Source: Tardiphaga robiniae (GTDB taxonomy: Bacteria > Pseudomonadota > Alphaproteobacteria > Rhizobiales > Xanthobacteraceae). From it: DNA of 64,000 bases. Position numbers and translations under genes: made by a program. The stretch covers positions 20,807 to 84,806 of the forward strand of contig NZ_JABMCJ010000087.1 of assembly GCF_013359755.1 (NCBI RefSeq). The letters run 5' to 3'. Below the pieces are notes generated by a model. It was not told the origin of the DNA, searched no databases, and saw only the letters and a list, made by a program, of their open reading frames with translations. Shown piece after piece: positions 51,486-61,459 of this stretch. The stretch's first letter is position 1; the number at the start of each line of letters is the position of its first letter.

Positions 51486-51622
51486 GACGCTTCCGTTCGG
51501 ACGTGGAGCTTTAAATCTCGCACCTTGGCGGTGCCGCGCAAGGGAGGCAACGCAGGCGGGGCGTTGCGGGATAGCGCATTCTTCCGCTTCCGGATGAGCC
51601 GCTGCTCGGCTTCGGCGTCGCT

Positions 51623-51724
51623 TTATCTCAAGCCGATTCCGGTCGTGAGATAAACGGCGATCAGGAAGGCGCAACCTGCCAGTGGCAGGGCAATCAAACG
51701 TAAAATTTGTGCTTCCGAAATCAT
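51623..51724 (-). CDS. Possible 33-residue single-pass membrane peptide
   Basis: The product reads MISEAQILRLIALPLAGCAF, then a hydrophobic stretch to TTGIGLR, one transmembrane helix in all. AGGTG stands eight bases before the ATG. It is too short for usual gene callers and matches no family I know. The composition and the ribosome-binding site make it plausible, not certain. Confidence 0.4.
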   Translation of the reverse strand: MISEAQILRLIALPLAGCAFLIAVYLTTGIGLR

Positions 51725-51833
51725 CTGAGGCACCTATGTCGGCAGCTTCGATGGGAAGATGGCAGTTTATGCTTAATGCGCGGTAAATAGCTCTCCGGCC
51801 AGTCGTTGCGTCCGGCATCGAGCAGGGCCCGTA

Positions 51834-51921
51834 TCAACCCGTCATCTCGTCCAGCAGTGCCTGCGCCAGTCCCTTCTGCGCATCCGGCAACTGATCGCGG
51901 CGCGGATCTAGGACGCTCCCA
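51834..51921. pseudogene. Chimeric gene remnant: YkgJ-like 3' end joined to hydrolase 3' end
   Basis: Bases 51841-51887 match 53405-53451 (the C-terminal codons of the YkgJ-family gene) at about 43 of 47 positions, including a stop frame reading DAQKGLAQALLDEM. Bases 51884-51921 match 51458-51495 (the end of the serine hydrolase gene and flank), with 23 identical bases in a row. The two meet at ATCCGG. This is a recombination scar, not a gene. Confidence 0.7.
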
Positions 51922-51995
51922 TTCAGAACGCAGACGTCGCCTCCCATGCAACGGATTGCACGGGGCCGCGTTGGCTTGCAAAGGGAGGCACCAGC

Positions 51996-52163
51996 ATGAA
52001 TGTTCGCAAGCCAGCGGAGCGGGCCCCGGAAGGTCCGGGCGAAAAGCCGGACCCGCTCACGATTCTCGGAGATCATCCCGCTCCGGAGGATCAGTTCGGT
52101 GGCGGCGACATCTGCTCGCCGGAGGCAGAGCCTCCGACCGATGACGACAAACCGCTCGACTGA
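51996..52163 (+). CDS. Small acidic hypothetical protein (55 aa)
   Basis: The product starts MNVRKPAERAPEGPGEKPDP and ends PPTDDDKPLD, rich in Pro, Asp and Glu, with one Cys in GGDICSPEAE. It is probably disordered and cytoplasmic. A near-perfect AGGGAGG ribosome-binding site precedes the ATG at proper spacing, the main support for the call. No family is recognised. Confidence 0.55.
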   Translation: MNVRKPAERAPEGPGEKPDPLTILGDHPAPEDQFGGGDICSPEAEPPTDDDKPLD

Positions 52164-52193
52164 TCCCCCGGCGCAATGCGCGCTTCGCGCGGG

Positions 52194-52808
52194 CTACATC
52201 GGCGGCACGACGCCGTTGGTGCCGGCGACCACGTTGCCGGTGGTGAGCGTTCCGTCGTCCGCCTTCTGCGACGGTACGAACACCGTCATGCCCGGCTTCA
52301 GGTCGCCCTGCGCGGCAGCCGCAAAGGTTACGACTGTCGTGTCATCCGCGACCGAGATGGTCTTTTCCTTGCCGTGGAAGGTCACCGTGATGTTGCGGCC
52401 GTCGACGTCCTTGACGGCGTTGGTGACGGTGGCGTTGGTCATGGTGCTGTTCGGCTTCAGATCCCAGGGATAGCTGCCTTCGCCGGTGCCTTTCATGCCC
52501 GCCGGGAAGATCAGGACCTCGAGGGCGCCATCGCCGCCGCGGGATTTGGGCAGCGAGGCGATGCCGACGAAGTCGCCGGGCTTGATGTCGTTGAGCGAGG
52601 CCTTGGCCACGCCGGTGACTTTCCAGTTATCGTTCAGCTTGATCGCGGTCGAATTGCCCTCGCGGGTTTTGACCGTCAGCTTCGCGCCGTCGACACTCTC
52701 GACCGTGCCGCGCACGCGAACCGTCTCGGCTGCGCTTGCGGCGGAAATGGTGGCTGCACTCATCAGGGCAATGCCCAGCCCGGTGACTGCCGCATAAAAC
52801 GCTCTCAT
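52194..52808 (-). CDS. Secreted DUF5666-like OB-fold protein
   Basis: A 204-residue periplasmic protein with signal peptide (about 1-26, SAASAAE) and repeated beta-rich modules: VRVRGTVESVDGAKLTVKTR, LNDIKPGDFVGIASLP and AAQGDLKPGMTVFVPS. The pattern resembles DUF5666-type domains of unknown function, perhaps metal or nucleotide-like binding. AAAGGA supports ATG 52808; the long upstream frame is not protein-like. No partner is visible. Confidence 0.7.
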   Translation of the reverse strand: MRAFYAAVTGLGIALMSAATISAASAAETVRVRGTVESVDGAKLTVKTREGNSTAIKLNDNWKVTGVAKASLNDIKPGDFVGIASLPKSRGGDGALEVLIFPAGMKGTGEGSYPWDLKPNSTMTNATVTNAVKDVDGRNITVTFHGKEKTISVADDTTVVTFAAAAQGDLKPGMTVFVPSQKADDGTLTTGNVVAGTNGVVPPM

Positions 52809-53004
52809 ATTTCGTCCTTTCACGTAACGCTTTGGCGTGGTGCCGTGAGAGTTACGTTCGGGGATCGCGATGATTACGTGGGCGAGGATCACGGTGCGGT
52901 GATCGGGAACACTGGTGCGCTCTCGCAGCCTCGTTCCATGTGCCATGTGATTATCGGAACGATTTTGCCTTGCGCTGCTTGCTCAGGTCGGAGAGGTTCG
53001 AACT

Positions 53005-53238
53005 ATGACCATCATGTCAAAGAAAGCTGCGCTGCTCATCCTGGCTGCCGTTGCTGAACTCGCGCTCGCTGACGCGGCATCTGCCCGAGGCGGTGGCAGC
53101 AGCTTTATGAACTCGCCGGGCTATCAGCGCCGGCTGCAGGAATCGCGCGGCTACGTCACAAACCAATCGGGCTCACTCGTGTCGCAGCCGCCTGCGCCTG
53201 CGCCAGTCCAGCACTCACGCAAATCGCGGCGCCGATAG
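53005..53238 (+). CDS. Small secreted protein (77 aa)
   Basis: A signal peptide (about residues 1-27, ADAASARG) is followed by a short polar, proline- and arginine-rich tail ending HSRKSRRR. GGAGAGG precedes ATG 53005, a good site. No family is recognised. The mature peptide of about 50 residues is basic. Confidence 0.55.
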   Translation: MTIMSKKAALLILAAVAELALADAASARGGGSSFMNSPGYQRRLQESRGYVTNQSGSLVSQPPAPAPVQHSRKSRRR

Positions 53239-53355
53239 CCGGTGGCGGGGAGGGCGTCAGTCCCTGGATATGAATGTAGAGTCGCGCGACGAAGGGACGG
53301 AAATACTCATCGATCATGTCGGCTGTTGGTCGTGAGCGGGGTCGCGCATTCGCCA

Positions 53356-54084
53356 TCACGAACCGGCATGGCGCTTAGCTTCCGGTGCAGGCCCAGCGAT
53401 GGTTCCCATCTCGTCCAGCAGCGCCTGCGCCAGTCCCTTCTGCGCATCAGGAAGGCCGCGATTGCGCGCTGACTGTTCCAGCGCAAATGTCGCTTCCATG
53501 TGAATGCGGAAATGCGCGGCGTTCTGTTCGACACCGGTGCCTTCAGGTACATCGCCGAACACCACGTCGTGGCAGCGCGCCACTGAACGTGATGTGAAGG
53601 CGCGGCAGGTCAGCGGGCGGACCTCATAGACCGTGCAGCGATTGTCGGATCCGAGCAGCGCGCAGCGCATGCGAAGTTTCATGACGTCGACGGCATCGCG
53701 CGCGGCCGCCGCGGCGACTTCGAGGCGGGTGCGGAGTGCCGCCTGTTCGTCCGGCGTGAAATGCGCGGCGATATGTCTTGCCATCAGGGTCGCGGTGCCG
53801 GGCGGCACCTGGACGTAGAGATGACAGCAGGCGGCGCAGCCGCTGGTGCAGGCATTGCCCGGCTGGTTCGGGATGTTGTCGCGAATGGCTGTCGTGGCGG
53901 CGTCCGCAATGGCGGTCGCGTCGCGCGCGGCATCTGCGATGCTGTCCGCCTGTTCGAAGGCGACGCCATAGGCGGCGCGCAGATTGCCGAAGATGCCTTC
54001 ATAGCGGCCGGACAGCGAGCGCATCAGCGCGCCCACTTCCGCAATATTGTCCGACACGAAGTCGATGGCGTCCTGTGCGCTCAT
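53356..54084 (-). CDS. YkgJ-family cysteine cluster protein
   Basis: A 242-residue protein with the metal-binding cysteine set of the YkgJ family: CTSGCAACC near residue 80, RCALLGSDNRCTVYEVRPLTC near 142, and a last ARC. These cysteines likely bind an Fe-S or zinc centre. N-terminal helices (1-75) have no motif. Function is unknown for the family. Part of its 3' end is duplicated at 51841-51887. It ends 117 bases from the small secreted gene. Confidence 0.8.
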   Translation of the reverse strand: MSAQDAIDFVSDNIAEVGALMRSLSGRYEGIFGNLRAAYGVAFEQADSIADAARDATAIADAATTAIRDNIPNQPGNACTSGCAACCHLYVQVPPGTATLMARHIAAHFTPDEQAALRTRLEVAAAAARDAVDVMKLRMRCALLGSDNRCTVYEVRPLTCRAFTSRSVARCHDVVFGDVPEGTGVEQNAAHFRIHMEATFALEQSARNRGLPDAQKGLAQALLDEMGTIAGPAPEAKRHAGS

Positions 54085-54168
54085 GATGCGGTCCCGATCC
54101 GCTCCCGGAATACGCTGCGAATCGGCGGGACGTCACCAGCAATCTCAAGTGGAACCGGGCTTTACCGT

Positions 54169-54840
54169 TCAGGCGCGCGCCTTGGTCTTGGCCGGTTCCT
54201 TCGCGGGTGCCCTGGCCGCGCGGCCCGTCAACGCCATGACAGCGACCGCAACGACGCGGTCGGTGATCGCCTGCACATCGTTGAGGTCGCACAGCCCGTC
54301 GGACATGCGCGTCAGGCGTTCGCTGTCGCGGATGGTCTGGTGCGCCATGGCCAGCGCGAAATGCAGCGCCCAGAAGATATCGGCGGGGTCCTGATCGGGC
54401 AGGGACCGGCGCATCGCCGCGGCGAAGCGCTTGAGGTGATCGACCTCGCGGTTCTTGATCTTGCGGATCGGCGGCACGGATTCGATCGAGGCGCGGATCA
54501 TGAAGCGCGCGGCATCCGAGCGCTGTTTCTCCGGCCCGAGGCAGCCGCGCAGCGTCGGGCCGACCAGCGCGGCAAAGATCGCATGGATATCGGCGCGGCC
54601 GTCGCCGGCTTCCTCCGCCGCCTTCAATTCGCGCAGGCGCTCGCGATTGGTGGCGAGGCTGCGTGTCACGAACAGTTCGGCGATCAGTTCGTCCTTGCTG
54701 CCGAAATGATAATTCACCGCCGCGAGATTGACGTCCGCCGCAGCCACGATGTCGCGCATGGTCACATCCGCGAAGCCGCGTTCGGCATAGAGCCGTTCGG
54801 CTGCGGTGATGATCGCCGTCCGTGTGTGGTCTGCTGCCAT
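54169..54840 (-). CDS. TetR-family transcriptional regulator
   Basis: A 223-residue TetR regulator: helix-turn-helix region GFADVTMRDIVAAADVNLAA followed by VNYHFGSKDELIAELF (about 20-58), and a CprB/AcnR-like C-terminal domain (DUF-type, TLRGCLGPEKQRSDAARFM). The basic alanine-lysine tail APAKEPAKTKARA is extra. It is divergent from the acyl-CoA dehydrogenase gene and probably represses it in the absence of an acyl-CoA ligand. AGGA supports ATG 54840. Confidence 0.85.
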   Translation of the reverse strand: MAADHTRTAIITAAERLYAERGFADVTMRDIVAAADVNLAAVNYHFGSKDELIAELFVTRSLATNRERLRELKAAEEAGDGRADIHAIFAALVGPTLRGCLGPEKQRSDAARFMIRASIESVPPIRKIKNREVDHLKRFAAAMRRSLPDQDPADIFWALHFALAMAHQTIRDSERLTRMSDGLCDLNDVQAITDRVVAVAVMALTGRAARAPAKEPAKTKARA

Positions 54841-54914
54841 GCGATCGTCCTGATCAAAACGGTCCTTTTGCAACATGGCCCCATGCAAGCGGTGCGGATC
54901 GGGGTCATTGCATT

Positions 54915-54943
54915 TCAAACGCGTGTATGAAACTATCGTTTGA
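54915..54943. promoter_or_regulatory. Candidate TetR operator
   Basis: TCAAACG (54915-54921) and CGTTTGA (54937-54943) form an inverted repeat with a 15-base spacer in the 269-base gap between the TetR gene and the acyl-CoA dehydrogenase gene. Position suggests binding by that regulator. Not proven. Confidence 0.45.
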
Positions 54944-55109
54944 GCGTCGGGAAATGTCAATGTGCGCCTGATGGCATATTGCATCTGCTCAACGCCATCG
55001 CCCCCGCGCGGATCTGTGCCGCATCAGCAGAGACAAATTTGCTCTTGCGGTGATCCAGCGACGGGACAACAGTGCCGCCAACAATTCTAAAAAACGCGAG
55101 GATCGCCCC

Positions 55110-56345
<1,236 letters not shown>

Positions 56346-56367
56346 GAAACGCTAAGCGGAGACTGAC

Positions 56368-57429
56368 GTGACCGATGGTGTGAAGCGCGACGACGAGTAT
56401 AACGGCACGAGGCCAGTCGAGGAGCGGCATCGCTTCGACGAGATGAGCCTCGAAGCCTGGATGCGCGAGCATGTAGAAGGCTATGAGGGACCGCTGACCG
56501 TCCTGCAGTTCAAGGGCGGACAAAGCAACCCGACCTATCGGCTGAATACGCCGAAGCAATCCTACGTGATGCGGCGCAAGCCGTTCGGCAAGCTTCTGCC
56601 ATCGGCGCACGCCGTCGATCGCGAATACAAGGTGATCGCGGCGCTCGGCAAGCAAGGCTTCCCGGTCGCCAAGGCCTATGCGCTCTGCACCGATGACAAT
56701 GTCATCGGTTCGGCGTTCTACATCATGTCGATGGAAGACGGCCGGATCTTCTGGGATCCGGCGCTGCCAACGGTGCCGAAGGAAGATCGCCGCGCGATCT
56801 TCACGGCGAAGATCGAGACGCTGGCGCAGCTGCACAGCTACGATCCCGAAAAGATCGGGCTCGGCGATTTCGGCCGTCCCGGCAATTACTTTTCCCGTCA
56901 GGTCGATCGCTGGACCAAGCAGTATCGCGCCTCCGAGACGCAGCTGATTCCGGAAATGGAGCGGCTGATCGAATGGCTGCCGACCTCCGTTCCAGAGCAG
57001 GAGCGGGTGTCGGTGGTGCATGGCGACTATCGCATCGACAACATGGTGTTCCATACGACGCAGCCGAAGGTGCAGGCCGTGCTCGACTGGGAGTTGTCGA
57101 CATTGGGCGATCCGATGGCCGACTTCACTTATCTTTTGATGCAGTGGATCATGCCGGGCCTCGACGGGCTCGACTTCAAGGCGCTCAACATCCCGAGCAT
57201 GGACGAGGCCGCCAAGATCTATTGCGACAAGGCCGGCCGCAAGAGCGTGCCGGATCTGAACTGGTACTATTGCTACAACCTGTTCCGGCTCACCGGCATT
57301 CTGCAGGGCATTGCCGGCCGCGTGCGCGACGGCACCGCATCCTCCGCCAAGGCGATGGAATCCGCCAAGCGCACCGTGCCGCTGGCGCAGGCGTCGTGGA
57401 AATACGCACAGCTCGCCGGCGCGAAATAA
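56368..57429 (+). CDS. APH-family kinase, ACAD10/11 partner
   Basis: A 353-residue phosphotransferase of the aminoglycoside-phosphotransferase fold: FKGGQSNPTYRLNTP (nucleotide loop), YVMRRKPFGKLL (Lys), catalytic VHGDYRIDNMVFH and metal-binding LDWELSTLGDP. In the ACAD10/11 scheme such kinases phosphorylate 4-hydroxyacyl-CoA before elimination. Drug resistance is unlikely. GTG start at 56368 behind GGAGA, 22 bases after the dehydrogenase; a strong terminator follows. Confidence 0.86.
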   Translation: MTDGVKRDDEYNGTRPVEERHRFDEMSLEAWMREHVEGYEGPLTVLQFKGGQSNPTYRLNTPKQSYVMRRKPFGKLLPSAHAVDREYKVIAALGKQGFPVAKAYALCTDDNVIGSAFYIMSMEDGRIFWDPALPTVPKEDRRAIFTAKIETLAQLHSYDPEKIGLGDFGRPGNYFSRQVDRWTKQYRASETQLIPEMERLIEWLPTSVPEQERVSVVHGDYRIDNMVFHTTQPKVQAVLDWELSTLGDPMADFTYLLMQWIMPGLDGLDFKALNIPSMDEAAKIYCDKAGRKSVPDLNWYYCYNLFRLTGILQGIAGRVRDGTASSAKAMESAKRTVPLAQASWKYAQLAGAK

Positions 57430-57436
57430 ACGATTG

Positions 57437-57471
57437 AAGAGGCGCGACCGACTGGGGATCGCGCCTCTTTC
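57437..57471 (+). terminator. Intrinsic terminator of the dehydrogenase-kinase operon
   Basis: AAGAGGCGCGA (57437-57447) pairs with TCGCGCCTCTT (57459-57469), followed by T and C, eleven bases of stem and an eleven-base loop. It ends the operon 8 bases after the kinase stop. Confidence 0.8.
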
Positions 57472-57548
57472 ATGATCGCTTCAGAGATGCCCCGCCAAGA
57501 GGGCCGGCCGCAGCAAGTGCTGCTGCGTCGATCGACCTGGAAACGCAC

Positions 57549-58460
57549 TTGTCTCTCTCTCCCAGTCTTCGCGGCAGCGTGCTGATGGCCATAGCCATGG
57601 CCGGCTTCAGCCTCAACGACGCGCTCACGAAATTCCTGACGCTGCACATGAACTTCGGCCAGGTGATGCTGGTGCGCGGTCTGTTCGCCGCCGTGCTGAT
57701 CGGAGCGCTCGCCACCCAGCAGAAGGCGCTGCGTCCGCTGCGCATCCTGTTCGTTCCGTCTGTGGCGCTGCGCATATTCGGCGAGATCGGCGGCACCGTG
57801 ACTTTTCTGGCGTCGCTCGCACATCTGCCCCTTGCGAACGTATCGTCGATCTTTCAATCGTTGCCACTCGCGATCACGCTCGGTGCGGCACTCATCTTCG
57901 GTGAGCAGGTGGGCTGGCGGCGCTGGCTGGCGATCGCCGCGGGCTTCGTCGGCGTTCTCATTGTGGTCCGTCCCGGCGTGGAAGGATTCAACCAGTTTTC
58001 GCTGCTGGCGCTGTTGTCGGTCGCGTTCTGTACCGTGCGCGATCTCGCGACCAAGCGCATTCCGACCGAAATCCCTTCAATGTTCGTCACGTTTTTGACG
58101 ACGATCGTCGTGACGATCGTTGGCGCCATCCTGCTCGTTCCGCTGGGCGGCTGGACGCCACCCTCGAACCGGTCGCTCGGCCTGCTGGCGCTCGCCGCTG
58201 TGCTGGTGCTGATTGGATATCAGTGTGTGATCCTGGCGCTGCGCGCCGGCGATATCTCCGCTGTTGCGCCGTTCCGGTACTCGCAACTGCTGTGGGCCAT
58301 GTTGCTTGGCTACCTCGTGTTCGGCGATGTGCCGGACGGCCCGATGGTTCTCGGCGCGTCGGTGATCGTGCTGTCCGGTCTTTATGCGTTCCATCGCGAG
58401 CGTGTTCGCAACCGGTTGCCGGCGGCCAGTGCGCCGAGCATGCCGCCGGATGGGTTGTAG
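57549..58460 (+). CDS. EamA/DMT-family transporter, first of tandem pair
   Basis: A 303-residue, ten-helix drug/metabolite transporter. The two EamA repeats start around residues 8 and 145. LRGSVLMAIAMAGFSLNDAL and MLLGYLVFGDVPDGPMVLGA are typical. No ATG fits; TTG 57549 (MSLSPSLRG) follows GGAAA and matches the start of the paralog. It probably exports a small metabolite. Substrate unknown. Confidence 0.83.
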   Translation: MSLSPSLRGSVLMAIAMAGFSLNDALTKFLTLHMNFGQVMLVRGLFAAVLIGALATQQKALRPLRILFVPSVALRIFGEIGGTVTFLASLAHLPLANVSSIFQSLPLAITLGAALIFGEQVGWRRWLAIAAGFVGVLIVVRPGVEGFNQFSLLALLSVAFCTVRDLATKRIPTEIPSMFVTFLTTIVVTIVGAILLVPLGGWTPPSNRSLGLLALAAVLVLIGYQCVILALRAGDISAVAPFRYSQLLWAMLLGYLVFGDVPDGPMVLGASVIVLSGLYAFHRERVRNRLPAASAPSMPPDGL

Positions 58461-58659
58461 GGCGATCACAGCGGATCCTCAGGATGGGGGTCGCTCCACT
58501 CGGCTGTCAGCGCCTGGCCCAGCGCGCAGTGAATGGCAGGGACGCGCGGGTCGTCTGGCTCGCGTTTCTGTTTTGGTGCACACGAGGCGCAATCATTTGG
58601 CCTGAGTCTTGCTCTGTTCGGAGCCTGTCCGCTCTGACCGTAACTCACCCAGGATTGTC

Positions 58660-59571
58660 TTGCCTCTCTCTCCCAATCTGCGCGGCAGCCTGCTGATGGC
58701 TGTCTCCATGGCAACTTTCAGCGTCAACGACGCGATCGCCAAATTTCTGACCGTGCAGATGCATTTCAGCCAGGTGATGATGCTGCGCGGGCTGTTCGCC
58801 AGCGTCATGATCGGTGCGCTGGCGGTGCATCAGGGCGCGCTACGGCCGCTGCGGCTGCTGTTCGTGCCGTCGGTGGCGCTGCGCATCTCCGGGGAGATCG
58901 GCGGCTCGGCGCTGTTCCTGGTCGCGGTGAGCGCGCTGCCGCTCGCCAATGTGACCGCCATCGTTCAATCGCTGCCGCTGGTGATGACCTGCGGCGCCGT
59001 GCTGATCCTGGGCGAGCCGGTGGGGTGGCGCCGATGGTTGGCGATTGCCGCGGGCTTCATTGGCGTGCTGATCATCGTGCGGCCGGGCGCCGAGGGGTTC
59101 AGCCAGTTCACGTTGGTGGCGCTGCTGTCGGTGTTGTTCTACGCCACGCGCGATCTCGTCACCAAACGCATCCCGGCCGAAATTCCCACGCTGTTCGTCA
59201 CCTTTCTCACCGCCGTTGCGGTGACCCTGGCAGGGGCAGTGTTCACCCTGCTGCACGGGGACTGGACTGCGCTATCGTTTTATTCGCTCGCTTTGCTGGC
59301 GCTGGCGGCGGTGATGACGTTGATCGGATTCCAGTGCGTCATCCTCGCGCTGCGCGTCGGCGATGTCTCGTCGGTCGCGCCGATGCGTTATTCGCAGATG
59401 CTCTACGCGATGCTGCTGGGCTATCTGGTCTTCGGTGATGTGCCCGACGCCATGATGGTGCTCGGCGCGAGCGTGATCGTGTTGTCCGGCATCTACACGT
59501 TCCACCGCGAGCGCGTCCGCGACCGTTTGCTGGCGACGAATTCGTCGAACGCTCCGCCGGACGGCGTATAG
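58660..59571 (+). CDS. EamA/DMT-family transporter, second of tandem pair
   Basis: A 303-residue paralog of the preceding gene, alike along its full length (LRGSLLMAVSMATFSVNDAI, MLLGYLVFGDVPDAMMVLGA). It also starts at TTG (58660) after CAGGA. The 199-base gap between the copies holds no gene. The pair arose by tandem duplication and then diverged. They may work as separate exporters or a dimer. Confidence 0.83.
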   Translation: MPLSPNLRGSLLMAVSMATFSVNDAIAKFLTVQMHFSQVMMLRGLFASVMIGALAVHQGALRPLRLLFVPSVALRISGEIGGSALFLVAVSALPLANVTAIVQSLPLVMTCGAVLILGEPVGWRRWLAIAAGFIGVLIIVRPGAEGFSQFTLVALLSVLFYATRDLVTKRIPAEIPTLFVTFLTAVAVTLAGAVFTLLHGDWTALSFYSLALLALAAVMTLIGFQCVILALRVGDVSSVAPMRYSQMLYAMLLGYLVFGDVPDAMMVLGASVIVLSGIYTFHRERVRDRLLATNSSNAPPDGV

Positions 59572-59594
59572 CGCGGCGAGTACGCCGCGCTATA
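59567..59594. terminator. Hairpin between convergent EamA and SDR genes
   Basis: TATAGCGCGGCG (59567-59578) pairs perfectly with CGCCGCGCTATA (59583-59594), loop AGTA, starting inside the EamA stop. There is no T-run, but the 12-base stem in a 32-base convergent gap should impede both polymerases. Confidence 0.6.
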
Positions 59595-59603
59595 GCGACG
59601 CGG

Positions 59604-60389
59604 CTAGATCGGTTTGCCCGCGTAAGGCATCGACGCTGTGAGGCCGCCGTCCACCGGGATCGCCTGGCCATTCACATAGGACGCTTCATCGCTCGCCAGA
59701 AACAATCCCATCGCCGCGAGTTCATGCGGCTGGCCGGCGCGCTTCAGCGGATTGAGCTGGCCGATCTTGCCCTGCGTGCCGCGTTCCTTGGCATTGTCGA
59801 AGATCGGCTTGGTCATGCCGGTCTCGATCAGGCCGGGGCACACCGCATTGATGCGCACGCCGGTGCCGGAGAGCGAATAGGCCGTGGTCTGCACCAGGCT
59901 GATGACGCCGGCCTTGCTCGACGCATAAGGATGGCCGGAGGCGCCGGACTTCAGGCCGGCGACAGAGGCGGTGAGAACGATGGAGCCGTGGCCCTGTTTC
60001 ACCATATGCGGCATGGAATGTTTGATCGCGAGAAACGGCCCGATCAGATTGATGCGCAGGATCTCCTGCCATTGCTCGACGGTCTGTTCCAGCAGCGGCA
60101 CGAGGCCGCCCGACACGCCGGCATTGGCCCAGATCGCGTCGAGCTTGCCGTATTTGGAGACGGCCTTGTCGATGAAGGCTTTCACGTCGCTCTCGGAACC
60201 GGCATCCGCCGTTATCGCTTCAATGGTGCCGCCGGCATCGCTCACAAGTTTGGCTGTCTCATGCACGCTCTCGCTGCGGTCGACGATGATGAGCTTGGCG
60301 CCTTCCAGCGAGAACAATTGCGCTGCGGCGCGGCCGATGCCGCTGCCTGCGCCGGTGATGATGACGGATTTGCCTGCGAGGCGGCCCAT
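59604..60389 (-). CDS. Short-chain dehydrogenase/reductase
   Basis: A 261-residue classical SDR: cofactor motif TGAGSGIGRAAAQ (11-23), IWANAGVSGG, catalytic Ser in LTASVAGLKSG, YASSK (Tyr and Lys), and VCPGLIETGMT. It likely oxidises a secondary alcohol or reduces a ketone with NAD(H), from the acidic Asp in IIVDRSES after beta2. GGGAGAG supports ATG 60389. It has no clear operon partner. Confidence 0.88.
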   Translation of the reverse strand: MGRLAGKSVIITGAGSGIGRAAAQLFSLEGAKLIIVDRSESVHETAKLVSDAGGTIEAITADAGSESDVKAFIDKAVSKYGKLDAIWANAGVSGGLVPLLEQTVEQWQEILRINLIGPFLAIKHSMPHMVKQGHGSIVLTASVAGLKSGASGHPYASSKAGVISLVQTTAYSLSGTGVRINAVCPGLIETGMTKPIFDNAKERGTQGKIGQLNPLKRAGQPHELAAMGLFLASDEASYVNGQAIPVDGGLTASMPYAGKPI

Positions 60390-60524
60390 AACTCTCTCCC
60401 TGTATGTTTTTTGTGCGGCGTGCCGCCATATGGAATTCAATGATGCGTGCCAAGCTGCGAAGATGCTTGAGGCGCTTCGCGCTCTGACGTAGGACGGATG
60501 AAACAGTATTGAAGGGTGGTCACG

Positions 60525-61268
60525 ATGTCCAACGCCGAGAAACCGTTCGTGGCGCAGCATACAGTCCCTCAAGGCGTGACGGCGACGCGGTGGTGGTGGG
60601 TGCGACACGCGCCGGTGCGGAGTGACGGCGGCAATATCTACGGCCAGAAGGACATGGACTGCGACTGCAGCGACAGCGTGGTGTTCGATGCGGTCGGCAA
60701 GATCCTGCCGCGCAATGCCGTCTGGGTCGCCAGCAATCTGAAACGCACCCATCAGACCGCCAGTGCAATCTGGGCCGCGGGATTTCCGAAGCCCGACGCG
60801 ATGCCGCATGAAGCGGATTTCGCCGAACAGCATCTCGGTGACTGGCAGGGCATGAACCGCGCTGCGTTCTTCGCCAGCCGTCCTATCAATGTCGGCAGCT
60901 ACTGGTTCGCGCCGATCGATGAGCCATCGCCGAATGGCGAAAGCTTCATGGATCTCTACAACCGCGTCCGCCGTGGCATCGAACGCATTAATGTCGAGCA
61001 CGCCGGCAAGGATATCATTGCGGTCGCGCATGGCGGCACGATCAAGGCGGCGATCGGCCTCGCGCTCAACGATCAGCCGGATCGCGGCCTCGCTTTCACC
61101 ATCGACAACTGCTCGGTCACGCGGCTCGATCATCTCGCCAGCGACGGCCACAGCGGCTGGCGCATTCCGATGGTCAACCAGCAGCCATGGATCGCCGATC
61201 CGTCGCATGCAGCGATGCATCAGCCGGCGGGGCCGGAAGTCGCGACGTCGAGCACAAAGCTGGCGTAG
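60525..61268 (+). CDS. Histidine phosphatase (phosphoglycerate-mutase-like)
   Basis: A 247-residue protein of the histidine phosphatase superfamily: VRHAPVRSDGG, with the phospho-acceptor His of the RHxx motif, NLKRTHQTASAI (Arg), and AVAHGGTIKAAIG (second His) with GESFMDLYNRV. It hydrolyses a small phosphate ester; the family is too broad to name the substrate. AAGGGTGG supports ATG 60525. Family-B repeat follows. Confidence 0.82.
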   Translation: MSNAEKPFVAQHTVPQGVTATRWWWVRHAPVRSDGGNIYGQKDMDCDCSDSVVFDAVGKILPRNAVWVASNLKRTHQTASAIWAAGFPKPDAMPHEADFAEQHLGDWQGMNRAAFFASRPINVGSYWFAPIDEPSPNGESFMDLYNRVRRGIERINVEHAGKDIIAVAHGGTIKAAIGLALNDQPDRGLAFTIDNCSVTRLDHLASDGHSGWRIPMVNQQPWIADPSHAAMHQPAGPEVATSSTKLA

Positions 61269-61274
61269 TTGCTA

Positions 61275-61407
61275 ACCTCTCCCCGCTTGCGGGGAGAGGT
61301 CGGATCGCGAGCGCAGCGAGTGATCCGGGTGAGGGGGACTATCCATTCGCTCCGAGCTTGCGGAGGCTCCCCCTCACCCCACCCTCTCCCCGCAAGCGGG
61401 GAGAGGG
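61275..61407. repeat. Dispersed palindromic repeat, family B, copy 2
   Basis: Two hairpins with the same arms, ACCTCTCCCCGC-TT-GCGGGGAGAGGT (61275-61300) and CCCTCTCCCCGC-AA-GCGGGGAGAGGG (61382-61407), flank a middle with GGTGAGGGGGA. Compare 48051-48207. It separates the phosphatase gene from the next SDR. Confidence 0.65.
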
Positions 61408-61459
61408 AGCGAGAGGCCGGCGTTTTAAACAACATCAACAACATCAGGGAGAAACACAC

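Noticed and set aside
49124..51996. Genomic island integrated at tRNA-Gly
   Set aside because: No integrase, no repeated tRNA 3' end and only one gene of odd composition; I report the single gene instead.
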